NCBI GenBank assembly: GCA_022710185.1
Contig: JAKLHK010000030.1
Coordinates: 1-37,548 of the forward strand
From: Bacteroidota bacterium
GTDB taxonomy: Bacteria > Bacteroidota > Bacteroidia > Bacteroidales > JAGNHN01
Reading direction: 5' to 3'
DNA: 37,548 nucleotides
The notes under the pieces were generated by a model. That model was given only the letters and a program-made list of their open reading frames with translations. It made no database searches and had not been told where the DNA came from. Of the stretch, positions 7,581-17,732 are shown piece by piece. Numbering within the stretch: the first letter of the stretch is position 1; each line of letters opens with the position of its first letter. A program made the translations under genes and the position numbers.

Positions 7581-10500
7581 CTAGTTGCGGGTCAGCACCA
7601 TGCGGTGGCTGAGCTGTACCGATTTACGGCCCGACTGGGCTTCCAGGCTGAGCATATACACCCCGGAGGCCATGTGTTCGCTGAGCCAGGTCACCTGATG
7701 CTCCCCGGCTTCCATGCGCTCATCGGCCAGTACGGCCACTTCTTCGCCCTGGGCGTTGTATACCCGGATGACGACGCGGGCCTTGTCGGGCAAACTGAAG
7801 CGCACTTCGGTCTGGTTGCTGAAGGGGTTGGGGTAGTTGCCCAGCACCTGGATACCGGCCAGGTTGTTCAGCTCGAGACGCGGAACTTCCAGCACCTCAT
7901 GCGGGTATACCTTGGCCTGTGCATCGCTCAACTGTGTCTCTGGGTACAGGTTGAAGTCAAGGCTTTGACCATGTTCGAGGCCCTTGCACCTGACGCGCAG
8001 GGTGAAGAGGGCATCCCCGGCCTTGCCCTTGCGCCCCGAGGGGTCGAACCAGGCCAGGCGGAGCAATCCGCCCCGGTGCTGCCAGAACAGGTTGCGCTGG
8101 TCCACATCTTTCATGCTTACTCCAAGGATGGTAAGCCCTTCAGGATATTCGAGGACCAGAGAAACGGAACCCAGCTCCAGATCGCGGGTTAGCAGGATAG
8201 GCAGGTCGAATTCCATGCCTTCGAACACTTCCCTGGTGTTGGCCTGCCGCAGGTCGACGGTGGCGGTTGCTCCCTTGAAGCCCGGTGTGAATGAACCGTT
8301 CACATCCCCGTAGCAGAGGGCAGGGAGGTTGTAGGTGCTGTCAGAGGTGAGCATGAAGTGTAAGGGAGTGTGGAAGTACCAGTCCCCGGCAGGGAAGGTA
8401 TCGACGAGGTCGACGAAACGTGTGGCTACAAGCTGTGCATCGGTGGAGTTGACATAGTCCGAGCCGTTCACGTCGGCGGCACCCAAGGCAACGGGGGAGA
8501 AGGCTTCCAGGTCGGCAAAGTAGCGGGCGATGAGCAGGGCATCCACCGCATTGCCCCCGCCCCAGGCGGATGAGATGCGGGCGTGCATGTCATACTGTCC
8601 TTCGAGGACTTCCGGGAAAGTATAGCGCCCGCTGCTGTTGCTGGTGGCGCTGTAGGCCGCTACCCCGCCGGTATCGATAAGTTCGGTCACAACGCCGGGC
8701 ATAGGCGTAAGGGCCGGGTTCTGGTAGGTGATGTCGCCGTTCAGGCGCCAGAAACTGAGCGGGGTCTGGTGTAGGGTGGTGGTTGCCTCGGCCTGGTTCT
8801 TCATGGCCTCGGTATTCCCGGTATTGTCCACGGCCAGCGTGAAGAAGCCATAAGTCGTGTCGGCCGATCCGCTGAAATAGACCCCGGTGTCGGAGGGAAA
8901 TTCCCCGTAATAGTTCCAGGGGCCGCCATTGGCCGAATAGTACAGCTTGTGGCTGCCCACCCCCGATCCTCCGGCATCGTCCCCGCTGTTGACGGGGATA
9001 CGGATGGTGGTGGAATCGGAGTGGTTGCGCAGGGTGTCTACCCGGCTCCATGGGGCGACCGCATCAATGGTATTGAGCCAGGTATTGGTGGGAATCTCTT
9101 CGTTGATGTCGAAGATGATCACGGCCTGCTCGGTTAGGGTGTCCCCGGTAGTTGTCGTCGGTTTGGGGTTCATGCTGAAGGTAACGAAGCCTTCGCCCCG
9201 GTGTGTAACGCTATCATTTACAGGAAGGTAACCCAGGGTAGCATCCGTAGGCTCAAGGCCGGTGATGGGGTCGATGGAGTTGAAGATCCAGAACGCGTTG
9301 CTGGTAGCCACGTTTATCCCTGCGGTTACGTCCACCATCACGCCCAGGGAGTCGGAGACATCCAGGCGGTTGGTGTAGAAGGTGGTATTGGGCGGCACAT
9401 TGAACACAAAGTCGCCGAAGCCGAAGTTCCCCAGCTTGAAGCTGAACATCTGGGCATTGGAGTGGAAGGGCATGGTAACCACGACCTTGAGGGCCGGAGC
9501 CGTGGCGAAGTCGGGATCGTTCTCGTAGCGGATGGTGTATTCCATATTGCTTTCCCTGGCCACAAAGCGCTGAGGGCCATAGCCCAGGGGCCCCGTAATG
9601 TCGTTGGGGTCGCTGGAGGATATGACCGGGATCTCCCATTCGGGCTCGTCCGGGTCATCACAATCCCTTTCCCAATAGGTTACGGTGGCGCTCCCGCTTC
9701 CTTTGCAATCGGTGAAGACGGTGGCTGTAACGGAATAGGTGCCGGAATTGGTCACAGTGATCGTTTTTCCGCTCGCTCCGGTACTCCAGAGGTAAGTACA
9801 GCTAAGGCATTGTGCATCACCAATATAGGCCTGAGCGCTCAAGGTGACAGGGGGCCTGGGCTTGCCTTTGCAGTAGGTCCGGTTGCCCCCGCCGCTCACC
9901 ACTACCCGCGGCTCCCATTCTTCCAGGGTGATACAGCTGTCTTTTTCGCACATGGTGTGCGTATCTGTCACCGTAACACAGTATTCCCCTTTGCCGAGAT
10001 CCGTGATCTTTGCCGTCGTTTCGCCATTGCTCCAGATGATCTCCGGTGTGCCGTTGATGTCGGTGAGCAGCACTTCGGCCTCACCGTCCTCTTTCTTGCA
10101 TTCGGTGGGATCCTTCTTACGCATATCCATCTTGAAGTTGACCTTTTCTTCGATGGTGATGGTCGTATCGATGCTACAGCCGGTGGAGGTGTCGGTCACG
10201 GTCACCGACCAATCCCCTGCGTAAAGGCTATCGGCCAGTGCGGTCGTGTCCCCGTTGCTCCATTCATACTCCGGAGTTCCGGTCACCCCCTTCACTTTGG
10301 CTTCAGCGGTACCTGTGGAATCTTCGCAGCCTGTCTCAGTAATAATTACATCCTCGAACATCAGCAAGGGATCGCCCACGCCCACGGCATACCAGGCGTT
10401 GATGACCTGGCGGACAAGGTTGGCGCAGGGGTCCAGGACTTTGGGTCCTCCACTGAGCTCTTTGGCGGCCTCAATGGAGGCCGCCCTCAGGTCAGCCCAT

Positions 10501-12221
10501 TGGGGGGCGGACCCCAGGTGGTACTGCATGGCGCGGTAGGCCACTTTTTCTGCCATAGCCAGGCCTACGCCATTCACGGTATATTTCTTTCCCTTATCAT
10601 TAGTGCCCGACTTACCTACCGCAAGCAGGTAGAACCAGTGAGTTCCGATGGTGTTGTTGTGATGCACGCCACCGCGGTCCCAGTTGGGGTTGCCCAGCAC
10701 ATAGTCGAAATACCCCCGGGCCCACTTCCAGTTAAAGGTCTGGTTGGTATCTTGCAGATAGGTGGTCGGTTGGGGCGGGGCCACTGTCTTCGGTTGCGCC
10801 AGAGATCGTCCATAGTAGGGTGGGGCATAGTGGTTGTCTTCGGCATTCAGCCAGTTGCTTTTCTCCGGGCGGGCCCAGAATTCCACGCAGGTCCCCCAGA
10901 TGTCAGCAAAGGCTTCATCAATGGCACCGGGTTCATTGCGATAGGAAGGGATGCCTGCCCCGTTGGCCACACTGTGTTCCACCACCCCATGTCCGAACTC
11001 GTGCCCAACCACATCCAGGGTGGCGTAGGGTCCGATATTATTGGCCATGTTCCCTATGCCGAAGGCGAAGATGTCGTCCCCGGCATCGAAGAAGGCGTTT
11101 TCCCAGGTGTTATTCTTCCAGTTGGTGAAGATCCTGATCAGCCGGTCATTGCCGGTATAGCTGTTCCAGGCATGCACCGCCTTGAAGTAGTCGTAGCACA
11201 TTTCCCCGGCCCAGAAGGCATCGGTAGCCGGCTGCTTTGCCCGGGCGGTATCTGTCCAGACATTGTCGGCGTCTTCGAAGTTGACGGCGCCCGGGATGCT
11301 TTCGGCAAACCGTCCATCCAGGACCTTGATCCCGCCTCCACGGCTCTGATCATGCAGGATGTAATTGCCGATCAGGGGAATGGGCCGCGAGGTCACAATG
11401 TTGCGTGATCCGCTGTAGCGGGTATTGGCCGCACCATTGTAATTGATGTACTTGATGTTGGTATCGCGGCGCAGCACCTGTCCGGTGACCGCATCCACAA
11501 ATACATCCTCACTGCCGTAGGGGATGCTGGAAGTGATTTTGAAGACATAGGCCAGGCGGTAGTTCTTCTGTTGTCCAGCGCTGACCGGGTTCACATAGAC
11601 CAACTCTCCGTCAGGATAATAGGTGGCATTGGGGTCGTTACGGTCGGTCCTGAGCCAGCTTTCCCTTGCGGTATCCTCCCAGGCGTAGAGGCTGGAACCT
11701 ATGCTGGCCAGGGCTAGCTGGAGGGCGGCCGCTTCACTGATGGAAGGAGTAGCGTTCAGGTTAAGCCCGGTAGCGATACGGCCGTTCCCCTTGATCACAC
11801 TACCACCCTCCTCATGGGTGTAGTATTCCGATTCGATGACGCGGTAGCCATTGTGGTAATGCTGAAACCCGCGGTGCACCATACCCAGCGCGCAGGTCTC
11901 AGCTCCCCGGGCGATCATTTCATCCTTGGCTCCGAGGTTGAAGGCGGCCTTATGGGTAGTGAACAGGTCGGATGCGTCCAGCTTCAGGTCTTCCCGGAAG
12001 AACATATATCCCGATTCACCCTCCGAGGTGATCAGGGCCTTGAGCTGGGGATTCATTACAATGCCATCGGCATTCCGGTCAGTCTCGGCCTGGCTGCGCG
12101 TTTGCCCTATGGCATCAGCAAGGCCGAACGCCAGAAGGACAATGATTAAGCCTGCAGGGGCAATGTTCCCTTTACTGAGGAACCTGGGGGCCAGAGCGGT
12201 GAAGATATTCTGGATTTTCAT
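7581..12221 (-). CDS. Secreted M4 (thermolysin-like) metalloprotease with SprB-like repeats, dockerin/cohesin-like modules and T9SS tail
   Basis: A 1546-aa extracellular protease. An N-terminal signal of about 40 aa ends near AIGQ. A fungalysin/thermolysin-type propeptide follows to about residue 230, then the M4 catalytic domain. Zinc ligands are in HEFGH (407-411) with Glu436 in GAIDEAFADIWG, and the catalytic His lies in RGGVHHN. The loop between HExxH and the third ligand is five residues longer than in thermolysin. Residues about 626-780 hold two SprB-type repeats (WSNGDTTA, WSNGETTA) and an Ig-like repeat. A segment starting DPNDITGPLG (about 875-1130) is a domain common in Bacteroidota secreted proteins. 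Near 1221-1310 there are two dockerin-like half-repeats (AVDALLIARYF; ADVNGSDYVNSTD) and GDVNGS. A cohesin-like beta-sandwich spans about 1316-1444, and a type A sorting domain (NYPNPF) ends the protein. It is third in the minus-strand cluster, 43 bp after the CARDB gene, and no Shine-Dalgarno sequence is visible. Confidence 0.92.
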   Translation of the reverse strand: MKIQNIFTALAPRFLSKGNIAPAGLIIVLLAFGLADAIGQTRSQAETDRNADGIVMNPQLKALITSEGESGYMFFREDLKLDASDLFTTHKAAFNLGAKDEMIARGAETCALGMVHRGFQHYHNGYRVIESEYYTHEEGGSVIKGNGRIATGLNLNATPSISEAAALQLALASIGSSLYAWEDTARESWLRTDRNDPNATYYPDGELVYVNPVSAGQQKNYRLAYVFKITSSIPYGSEDVFVDAVTGQVLRRDTNIKYINYNGAANTRYSGSRNIVTSRPIPLIGNYILHDQSRGGGIKVLDGRFAESIPGAVNFEDADNVWTDTARAKQPATDAFWAGEMCYDYFKAVHAWNSYTGNDRLIRIFTNWKNNTWENAFFDAGDDIFAFGIGNMANNIGPYATLDVVGHEFGHGVVEHSVANGAGIPSYRNEPGAIDEAFADIWGTCVEFWARPEKSNWLNAEDNHYAPPYYGRSLAQPKTVAPPQPTTYLQDTNQTFNWKWARGYFDYVLGNPNWDRGGVHHNNTIGTHWFYLLAVGKSGTNDKGKKYTVNGVGLAMAEKVAYRAMQYHLGSAPQWADLRAASIEAAKELSGGPKVLDPCANLVRQVINAWYAVGVGDPLLMFEDVIITETGCEDSTGTAEAKVKGVTGTPEYEWSNGDTTALADSLYAGDWSVTVTDTSTGCSIDTTITIEEKVNFKMDMRKKDPTECKKEDGEAEVLLTDINGTPEIIWSNGETTAKITDLGKGEYCVTVTDTHTMCEKDSCITLEEWEPRVVVSGGGNRTYCKGKPRPPVTLSAQAYIGDAQCLSCTYLWSTGASGKTITVTNSGTYSVTATVFTDCKGSGSATVTYWERDCDDPDEPEWEIPVISSSDPNDITGPLGYGPQRFVARESNMEYTIRYENDPDFATAPALKVVVTMPFHSNAQMFSFKLGNFGFGDFVFNVPPNTTFYTNRLDVSDSLGVMVDVTAGINVATSNAFWIFNSIDPITGLEPTDATLGYLPVNDSVTHRGEGFVTFSMNPKPTTTTGDTLTEQAVIIFDINEEIPTNTWLNTIDAVAPWSRVDTLRNHSDSTTIRIPVNSGDDAGGSGVGSHKLYYSANGGPWNYYGEFPSDTGVYFSGSADTTYGFFTLAVDNTGNTEAMKNQAEATTTLHQTPLSFWRLNGDITYQNPALTPMPGVVTELIDTGGVAAYSATSNSSGRYTFPEVLEGQYDMHARISSAWGGGNAVDALLIARYFADLEAFSPVALGAADVNGSDYVNSTDAQLVATRFVDLVDTFPAGDWYFHTPLHFMLTSDSTYNLPALCYGDVNGSFTPGFKGATATVDLRQANTREVFEGMEFDLPILLTRDLELGSVSLVLEYPEGLTILGVSMKDVDQRNLFWQHRGGLLRLAWFDPSGRKGKAGDALFTLRVRCKGLEHGQSLDFNLYPETQLSDAQAKVYPHEVLEVPRLELNNLAGIQVLGNYPNPFSNQTEVRFSLPDKARVVIRVYNAQGEEVAVLADERMEAGEHQVTWLSEHMASGVYMLSLEAQSGRKSVQLSHRMVLTRN

Positions 12222-12264
12222 GGCGATGATTTTTTATACGGTTTATCCTGGCTTACCCTTTCCT

Positions 12265-15200
12265 TCATTCCACTTTCAGCAGCTTGAAGAGCAGCCTGTC
12301 CGTCGACTTCGAATAGATCGTATAGGTATACAAGGCCCCGGGTCTCAAAATTCCCGGAGGGCCTTCAGGATCAGTGAAGTGAAGCTCGAGGTCTTTAAAA
12401 TCCAGTGCCAGGTCCGCCATCTGCAGGGCAATCGGGGCTCCACCCTTGCTCATCAGGATGGCCTTGGGTGCGATCACGTCGATATTTCCCCCGTTGGCGT
12501 ACTGTATCGCCATGGTGAAGTAACGATTGGCACGCACACTGGGGGGGTGCTGGATGTTCAGCAACAGGACGGGTCCCGTTCCGGCAACCACTTCAAATCC
12601 CTCTTCCACGATCAGGGTATCGACTCCAGGCTTGACCAGGTAGAGGTCATAAAGGCCCGGGGTAAGGGGTGTCCGACCATAATCCCCTTCAAAATCATCA
12701 ACATTGAGGACCAATGTAGCGTATGCTTTGGACCCATCGATGAGATTGATTGGCAGGGATTTGATCATAGGAAGGGGCATGGTATCGTTCACCAGCCACA
12801 CTTCCATGTCGGGGGTAAACTTGGAGCCGTCGAGCTGCATGGTCACTGTACCGGTATTTCCCCCTTCCTTGGGATCATAATGCCGCAGTTCGAAGTTCAC
12901 CTTGCGTGCCCTGAGGCGGATGTTCTGGGTGGCGTAAGTGGTGCTGAGCCCCGTCACCATAAGGTAGTGCTTGCCGGCAAATACTTCCGGGATCACCAGT
13001 TCCTGATTTCCCCGGAAGAAGAAGGATTGCCGGCGGTCCCAGTCGATTTTGGATGGCACGCGGTTGCGGGCATAGAAGATCTCATTGTTACCGGTCAACG
13101 AATCGCCCTTGAGCTCAATCAGCACCGTTTCTCCGATGAGGGTATCCGGAATGTCGATCCTCCAGTACAGGTATTCCAGGTTGTCCAGGGTGGTGTCCAC
13201 CCATACTTCCATGGGCAGCATGTTCAGCGAGATGTACACGGGATCGCTTACCCCGTAATTGTTGTCGTTGTTGGTCTCGTTGATGGTGAGCTTGGCATCA
13301 GTTGCGGCGATGAGGTAGTAGAGCCCTTCGGCAACCCCTGGCACCATGGGCGACTGGTTCCTGAGTACCGAGGCACCTGGTGCCAGGCTGAGGCTGCCGC
13401 TCCAGGTGTGGATCAGCAGATCACCATTGTCCAGGATCGTATCCTGCGAGAGATAGAACGCATCGGTGATGGCTCCGGCTGCTGCATTGGTGCCGATATT
13501 GGTCACAGTATAGGCGAAGGGTCCCGGGAATCCTACAATGAGGGTGTCAGCTACATCAATCCCGGCAACGATCAGATCGGCAGGGGGAGGCACGCTCACG
13601 GCAATGAAGTTCATGGCCGTGTTGTTGTTTTCCCCGGCTACCTCATAGATATGGTTGCTGCCATCCGTCCTGCATATGATCACGTAGTTGGCGCTGGTGT
13701 TCACGGTGGTGGTCACCATGGCGCTATCCGTATAGGATGCCCCGGTAGCCAGGGGAACGGTAGTGCTGCGCGAAAGGAGCAAAGGATCTCCCTGACCGAG
13801 GGTAAAGTCTTCCGAGAGATAGATCTGATCCACCCGGTAGGTCTGCACCGTACCCGGTCCCTGGTTGGTTACCGTCCATTTAACCTTGAAGGCCTGTCCG
13901 CTGTATGCCTGGGTTGGCGTGACCAGCGCGCTGACGATCAGGTCCGGGGTGGGCAATTGGTTAATGCGGATCACTACATAAGCCCCGCCCTGGTCCTTGC
14001 AGGCCCGCACATTATTGCCCGGAACCACGTCTTTGTTGTCATTGTCACGGTCAGCTTTGACCAGCAGATAGTAGTTGCCTGAAACACCCCAGGGCACATT
14101 GACGACCATGCTGCGCGTATAGGTATTCCCAGGCTGTACCGGTCCGAAGATCTTCTGCTTGTCGAGCAGGATATCGCCGCTTCCAAGCAAGGTGTCGGCC
14201 GAGAGATATATGCCGTCTTCCCAGTTTGAAGCCAGGGTCTTGACTATGGAGATGTTGCGTACGCTCCAGTTCACACTTAAAGATTCGCCGGAGTTAAGGG
14301 TGTCGGAGGCTGCAGAGGCGGAGGTAACGGCCAGGTCGATGGGGTAGGACTTCACGTACAGTCTGGATCCCAGGAAGTTGTTGGCTTCGCCGATGTGCTC
14401 GAACACCATGTCGAACTCATCCGTCTTGCCGATCACATAGTACTGACCGTTGGTGAGGTTGGCAGGGATCTGGTACCCGTTCATCCATTGATAGGTGGAA
14501 TCCGGTTCCAGGGGGAGGGTACGGGTGAAGGTCCCCATATTATAGGTTGTCCCCAGGGCCGGGTTGCTGCTGGTGCCGATCAGCAGGCGATCGGTCCAGG
14601 AACCTCCGCTGGCAGGGATGGATCCATTATTGATCACCCTGAATCCCAAATCGTTGAAGGTGCCTGCAAGCACAGTGTCGGGATGGAAGATGGTATCCGG
14701 GCGTAGATCGGCGAATGGACTGAGCCTGATGAGCATAGGCTGGGTGCTGAGGGTGATATTGTTTCCATCACGTCCTCCTTCAGCCAGTTTGGTGTTGTGG
14801 TCGGCATGGATGGCGATGTAGAAGTTCCCGGTGATACCGTTGGGCAGGACCACATTGCCGGTGCGCAGCACGGAATCCCCCGCGGGGATACTCCCGCTGA
14901 AAGTCACATCACCCAGATAGGTCACGGTAGCTGGGCTGTAAGTAGCGGCCGAGCTCAGGTACACCCGGTCCTTCCACGTTCCTGTAGCTGCACTGGCCCC
15001 AGTATTCTTGTCGTACCAGCTAAGCGTAACCGGCAGTCCGGACCATGCGGTGTCTGGAGTTCCCACCTGGCTTACCACCAGGTCGGGCCTCACGATGGTG
15101 AGGGGCACGGCGGTGCTCAGCACGTTATTGGCTTCGTTGCCTCCTTCAAAAACCTGGAAATTATCATCGCTGGCAACGTGCAGGAAATAGGTCCCTTCGC

Positions 15201-17715
15201 CCAGGTTCATCGGTAAATACAGGCTGTCGGTAACCAGGAGACTGCCTCCGGCCGCTATGGGCGTTGCCGGGATCTGGAGGGAGCCTACGATGTCGGCATA
15301 TCCGGCCTGATAGATTGGGGTGGCGGAAAGGTAAACCCGTTCCAGCCAGCCCTGGTTGACCAGGTTGCCCGGCCCCAGGTTGTTGATATCCCAGTTCACC
15401 TCCATGCCGCGTCCATCGTTGTTGATGGCTGGGGCCATGAGCCCCGAGGGCATCAGGTCTGGCGCGAGAACGAGGGAGGTGCCAGTGGTTCTGGTCACGT
15501 TGTTGGTGTCCAGCAGGTACTCGAAGACCTCATTCTTGTAATCCGTATGAATGAAGAAGTAATAGGAGCCGGTAATGTTCTTCGGAATATCCACCAAAAC
15601 CTGTCCGAAGTAAAAAGATCCCGGGCCGAAACCAACCGCGGTTCGCTTCACTTCACCCAGCTTGACTTTGGAGGGATCCTCAAACAGGGGCGAAGAAGAG
15701 AGATAGATCGCGTCGTACCAGGATGTGGCGATAGGGGCAGTGGCTCCCTGGTTCATCACGCTCCACTTGACGAGGGCTTTCTCCGCGTTGCTCAGGCTGT
15801 CTGCAATGGTCACCGAGGTCACGAACAGGTCAGGGGGCGGCGTCAGGGTCACATGCACTGCGGCGCTGACCGTGATGTTGTTCTCATTGAACGCATGCTC
15901 AAAGATCTTGTCGGTCTGGTCGGTGTGCACAATGATGTAATAATCCCCCTGGATGAAATTGGGAACACTGACCGGCAGGGCCACCGAATAGGTGCTGTCA
16001 GGGTTCAGTATGCCCGTATGTGGCAACTGGCCCAGATAGGGGTCGGTGTTGTCCAGGGTGCTGTCCGATGAGAAGTAGACCTTGTCGTACCAGGTCACCA
16101 GGGGTGCGGCGGCATCCCCGTCGTTCTTCACGGTCCAGTTCACCGTGATGCTCTGGCCGGAAAAGGTACTGATGGGTGCAGCCACGGAGGTCACGATCAG
16201 GTCGGGCAGGGGGGGCACCGGGAAGGAGATCTCCTTGTAGAAGAAGTTGTCGAACCAGGGATTGTTGTCGTTGGGTTCCTTCACCAGGTCCACGCCAGCT
16301 CCACCATGGGAGAAGGCAAAGAGGTAGGGTGGAGGGTTGTACGGGTTGGGGAATACAGAGTTCGGATCAAAGCTGAGGATGGCATCGATGGCATCCGTAA
16401 CCACGAACAGGAAATAGGTCCCGATGAAGTTCTGCGGGAGCGGAATGGTCTTGGTCTGGGTATAGGTCTGCCCCGGGGCCAGTCCAATGGGGTTGGTGTA
16501 GGTACCCAGCAGGATATCCTCGTTTTCACCGATACGCAGGTCGATATCAGGACTGATCCACACGTTTTCGTACCAGGTGGGGGTGGTGGTAGGGCCATTC
16601 CCATCGTTCCTTACCGTCCAGGTTACCTGGATGGCCTGCCCATTTTTGGACAGTGAATGATCCATGCTGATGATGTGCAGCTCGGGCAGCGCCAGGGTGG
16701 TGAAGGTCGCCACCGGGCCGGATACCGAGTAGCAGTTGTTCCTGGAGACCACCTTCCAGTAATACCGGGCATCGTAATCGAGCCCGTTGATCACGGTAGT
16801 GAAGGTACTCAGGTTTGCCTTGGTCGGTAGTGTGGGCATGGCCTGCCCTTCCTTCCATACAAAGATGTCGAAGAACAGGGAATGTGCGCCCGGCAGCCAG
16901 GACAGGGTGACATTCACCCCGGTATTGCTGGTGCTGTCAGCAGGGATCATGGTAACCACCGGTTGTACCGGTTGATCGGCATACACCCCGATGAGGACCG
17001 ATGCGGTATCCGAATAGATCCCTTCAGTGACCGTCACATAGTAGCGGGTGGGAACCGCAGGGGTCACCAGCACGTTTTGGGTTGAACCTGTGAATCCTGC
17101 CGGGGACGAAGCCCAGGCATAGCTGAAGTTGCCGAAGCCTCCGGTAGTTACTGCCGAGATCCCGATGGTGCTTCCCGGACAGATCGCCGGTGCATCAGGG
17201 TCCAGGGTAACATCGATCCGCTGTATCATCTTGCCGTCTTTGAAAACAGGAGCGGGTGCCAGGGGGTTGCCCTGTACATTGGAGACCTCACAACCTGTCG
17301 TGAAGACCAGGTCGCTGGTCCCCCCAAGGTACTTAAAGTTCAGGTTGACCATGGTTCCGTTGCCAATGGATACCCCAGCCGTATCAAACCACACGATACC
17401 GACGGTGTTGGAAGTGGCATTGGCCATATTGTACCCATTATCCAGGGCGTTGTTCCAGTTGTCGGCACCCAGGAACTGCAGTTTGCTGCTGGTGAACGTG
17501 ATATACAGGGTGATGGCGCCGGCGTTGTTCAGGTTCTTCACCTTCACAGGGAAGGTGACATTGTCGCCAGGTTTGGCCACCAGGGTGTCAAGACTGAAGG
17601 TAGCTACCTGTGCCCTGAGGGTGCCGGAGGCCAGGAGAATGACCATCAGGATGAAGGAGAGGGGATAGAGCCTCTTGCGGATGATCTCGGTCATGATGTG
17701 AAGTGTTGTTTTCAT
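12265..17715 (-). CDS. Large secreted cohesin + nine-CARDB-repeat protein without visible T9SS tail
   Basis: A 1816-aa protein with a signal peptide ending near LRAQ. A cohesin-like domain covers about 37-170 (FSLDTLVAKPGDNVTFPVKV start). Then come an Ig/PKD-like domain, a fibronectin-type domain (about 250-345) and nine CARDB repeats of about 120-155 aa from about 342 to 1495. The rest is a beta-rich region with a pre-peptidase-like segment and a final piece ending ...GPPGILRPG... and KLLKVE. Large repeat proteins I know with this ending usually continue, and no Por-secretion sorting motif is seen. The end may therefore be a truncation, or the protein may reach the surface through another mechanism or through a partner. 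The start is ATG 17715, with GGAGG 9 nt upstream and 17 bp after the stop of the giant gene. No enzymatic motif was seen; binding or structural roles fit best. Confidence 0.85.
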   Translation of the reverse strand: MKTTLHIMTEIIRKRLYPLSFILMVILLASGTLRAQVATFSLDTLVAKPGDNVTFPVKVKNLNNAGAITLYITFTSSKLQFLGADNWNNALDNGYNMANATSNTVGIVWFDTAGVSIGNGTMVNLNFKYLGGTSDLVFTTGCEVSNVQGNPLAPAPVFKDGKMIQRIDVTLDPDAPAICPGSTIGISAVTTGGFGNFSYAWASSPAGFTGSTQNVLVTPAVPTRYYVTVTEGIYSDTASVLIGVYADQPVQPVVTMIPADSTSNTGVNVTLSWLPGAHSLFFDIFVWKEGQAMPTLPTKANLSTFTTVINGLDYDARYYWKVVSRNNCYSVSGPVATFTTLALPELHIISMDHSLSKNGQAIQVTWTVRNDGNGPTTTPTWYENVWISPDIDLRIGENEDILLGTYTNPIGLAPGQTYTQTKTIPLPQNFIGTYFLFVVTDAIDAILSFDPNSVFPNPYNPPPYLFAFSHGGAGVDLVKEPNDNNPWFDNFFYKEISFPVPPLPDLIVTSVAAPISTFSGQSITVNWTVKNDGDAAAPLVTWYDKVYFSSDSTLDNTDPYLGQLPHTGILNPDSTYSVALPVSVPNFIQGDYYIIVHTDQTDKIFEHAFNENNITVSAAVHVTLTPPPDLFVTSVTIADSLSNAEKALVKWSVMNQGATAPIATSWYDAIYLSSSPLFEDPSKVKLGEVKRTAVGFGPGSFYFGQVLVDIPKNITGSYYFFIHTDYKNEVFEYLLDTNNVTRTTGTSLVLAPDLMPSGLMAPAINNDGRGMEVNWDINNLGPGNLVNQGWLERVYLSATPIYQAGYADIVGSLQIPATPIAAGGSLLVTDSLYLPMNLGEGTYFLHVASDDNFQVFEGGNEANNVLSTAVPLTIVRPDLVVSQVGTPDTAWSGLPVTLSWYDKNTGASAATGTWKDRVYLSSAATYSPATVTYLGDVTFSGSIPAGDSVLRTGNVVLPNGITGNFYIAIHADHNTKLAEGGRDGNNITLSTQPMLIRLSPFADLRPDTIFHPDTVLAGTFNDLGFRVINNGSIPASGGSWTDRLLIGTSSNPALGTTYNMGTFTRTLPLEPDSTYQWMNGYQIPANLTNGQYYVIGKTDEFDMVFEHIGEANNFLGSRLYVKSYPIDLAVTSASAASDTLNSGESLSVNWSVRNISIVKTLASNWEDGIYLSADTLLGSGDILLDKQKIFGPVQPGNTYTRSMVVNVPWGVSGNYYLLVKADRDNDNKDVVPGNNVRACKDQGGAYVVIRINQLPTPDLIVSALVTPTQAYSGQAFKVKWTVTNQGPGTVQTYRVDQIYLSEDFTLGQGDPLLLSRSTTVPLATGASYTDSAMVTTTVNTSANYVIICRTDGSNHIYEVAGENNNTAMNFIAVSVPPPADLIVAGIDVADTLIVGFPGPFAYTVTNIGTNAAAGAITDAFYLSQDTILDNGDLLIHTWSGSLSLAPGASVLRNQSPMVPGVAEGLYYLIAATDAKLTINETNNDNNYGVSDPVYISLNMLPMEVWVDTTLDNLEYLYWRIDIPDTLIGETVLIELKGDSLTGNNEIFYARNRVPSKIDWDRRQSFFFRGNQELVIPEVFAGKHYLMVTGLSTTYATQNIRLRARKVNFELRHYDPKEGGNTGTVTMQLDGSKFTPDMEVWLVNDTMPLPMIKSLPINLIDGSKAYATLVLNVDDFEGDYGRTPLTPGLYDLYLVKPGVDTLIVEEGFEVVAGTGPVLLLNIQHPPSVRANRYFTMAIQYANGGNIDVIAPKAILMSKGGAPIALQMADLALDFKDLELHFTDPEGPPGILRPGALYTYTIYSKSTDRLLFKLLKVE
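13215..16690 (-). repeat. Nine tandem CARDB-type repeats within the 1816-aa protein
   Basis: Units begin near 16690, 16215, 15838, 15465, 15095, 14715, 14345, 13955 and 13590 (approximate). Most open with a PDL-I/V motif, then a V-W-x-V-x-N-x-G strand pair, a YLS-like strand (VYLSS, IYLSE, FYLSQ) and a Y-x-x-x-x-D or HxD strand before a NN motif. The first unit is longest, about 158 aa. The divergence is protein-level: no long identical DNA stretches stood out, so the array appears old rather than recently amplified. Confidence 0.75.
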
Positions 17716-17724
17716 GGCTTCTTT

Positions 17725-17729
17725 CCTCC
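17725..17729 (-). promoter_or_regulatory. Strong Shine-Dalgarno sequence of the CARDB gene
   Basis: The minus strand reads GGAGG 9 nt before ATG 17715, and the site lies between that ATG and the giant gene's stop at 17735-17733. It fixes the start and shows the two genes are translated from one message. Confidence 0.65.
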
Positions 17730-17732
17730 GGA

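Noticed and set aside
9201..14082. Plus-strand frames of over 700 codons opposite the protease and CARDB genes
   Set aside because: No domain pattern or signal peptide; they are antisense to clearly conserved proteins.
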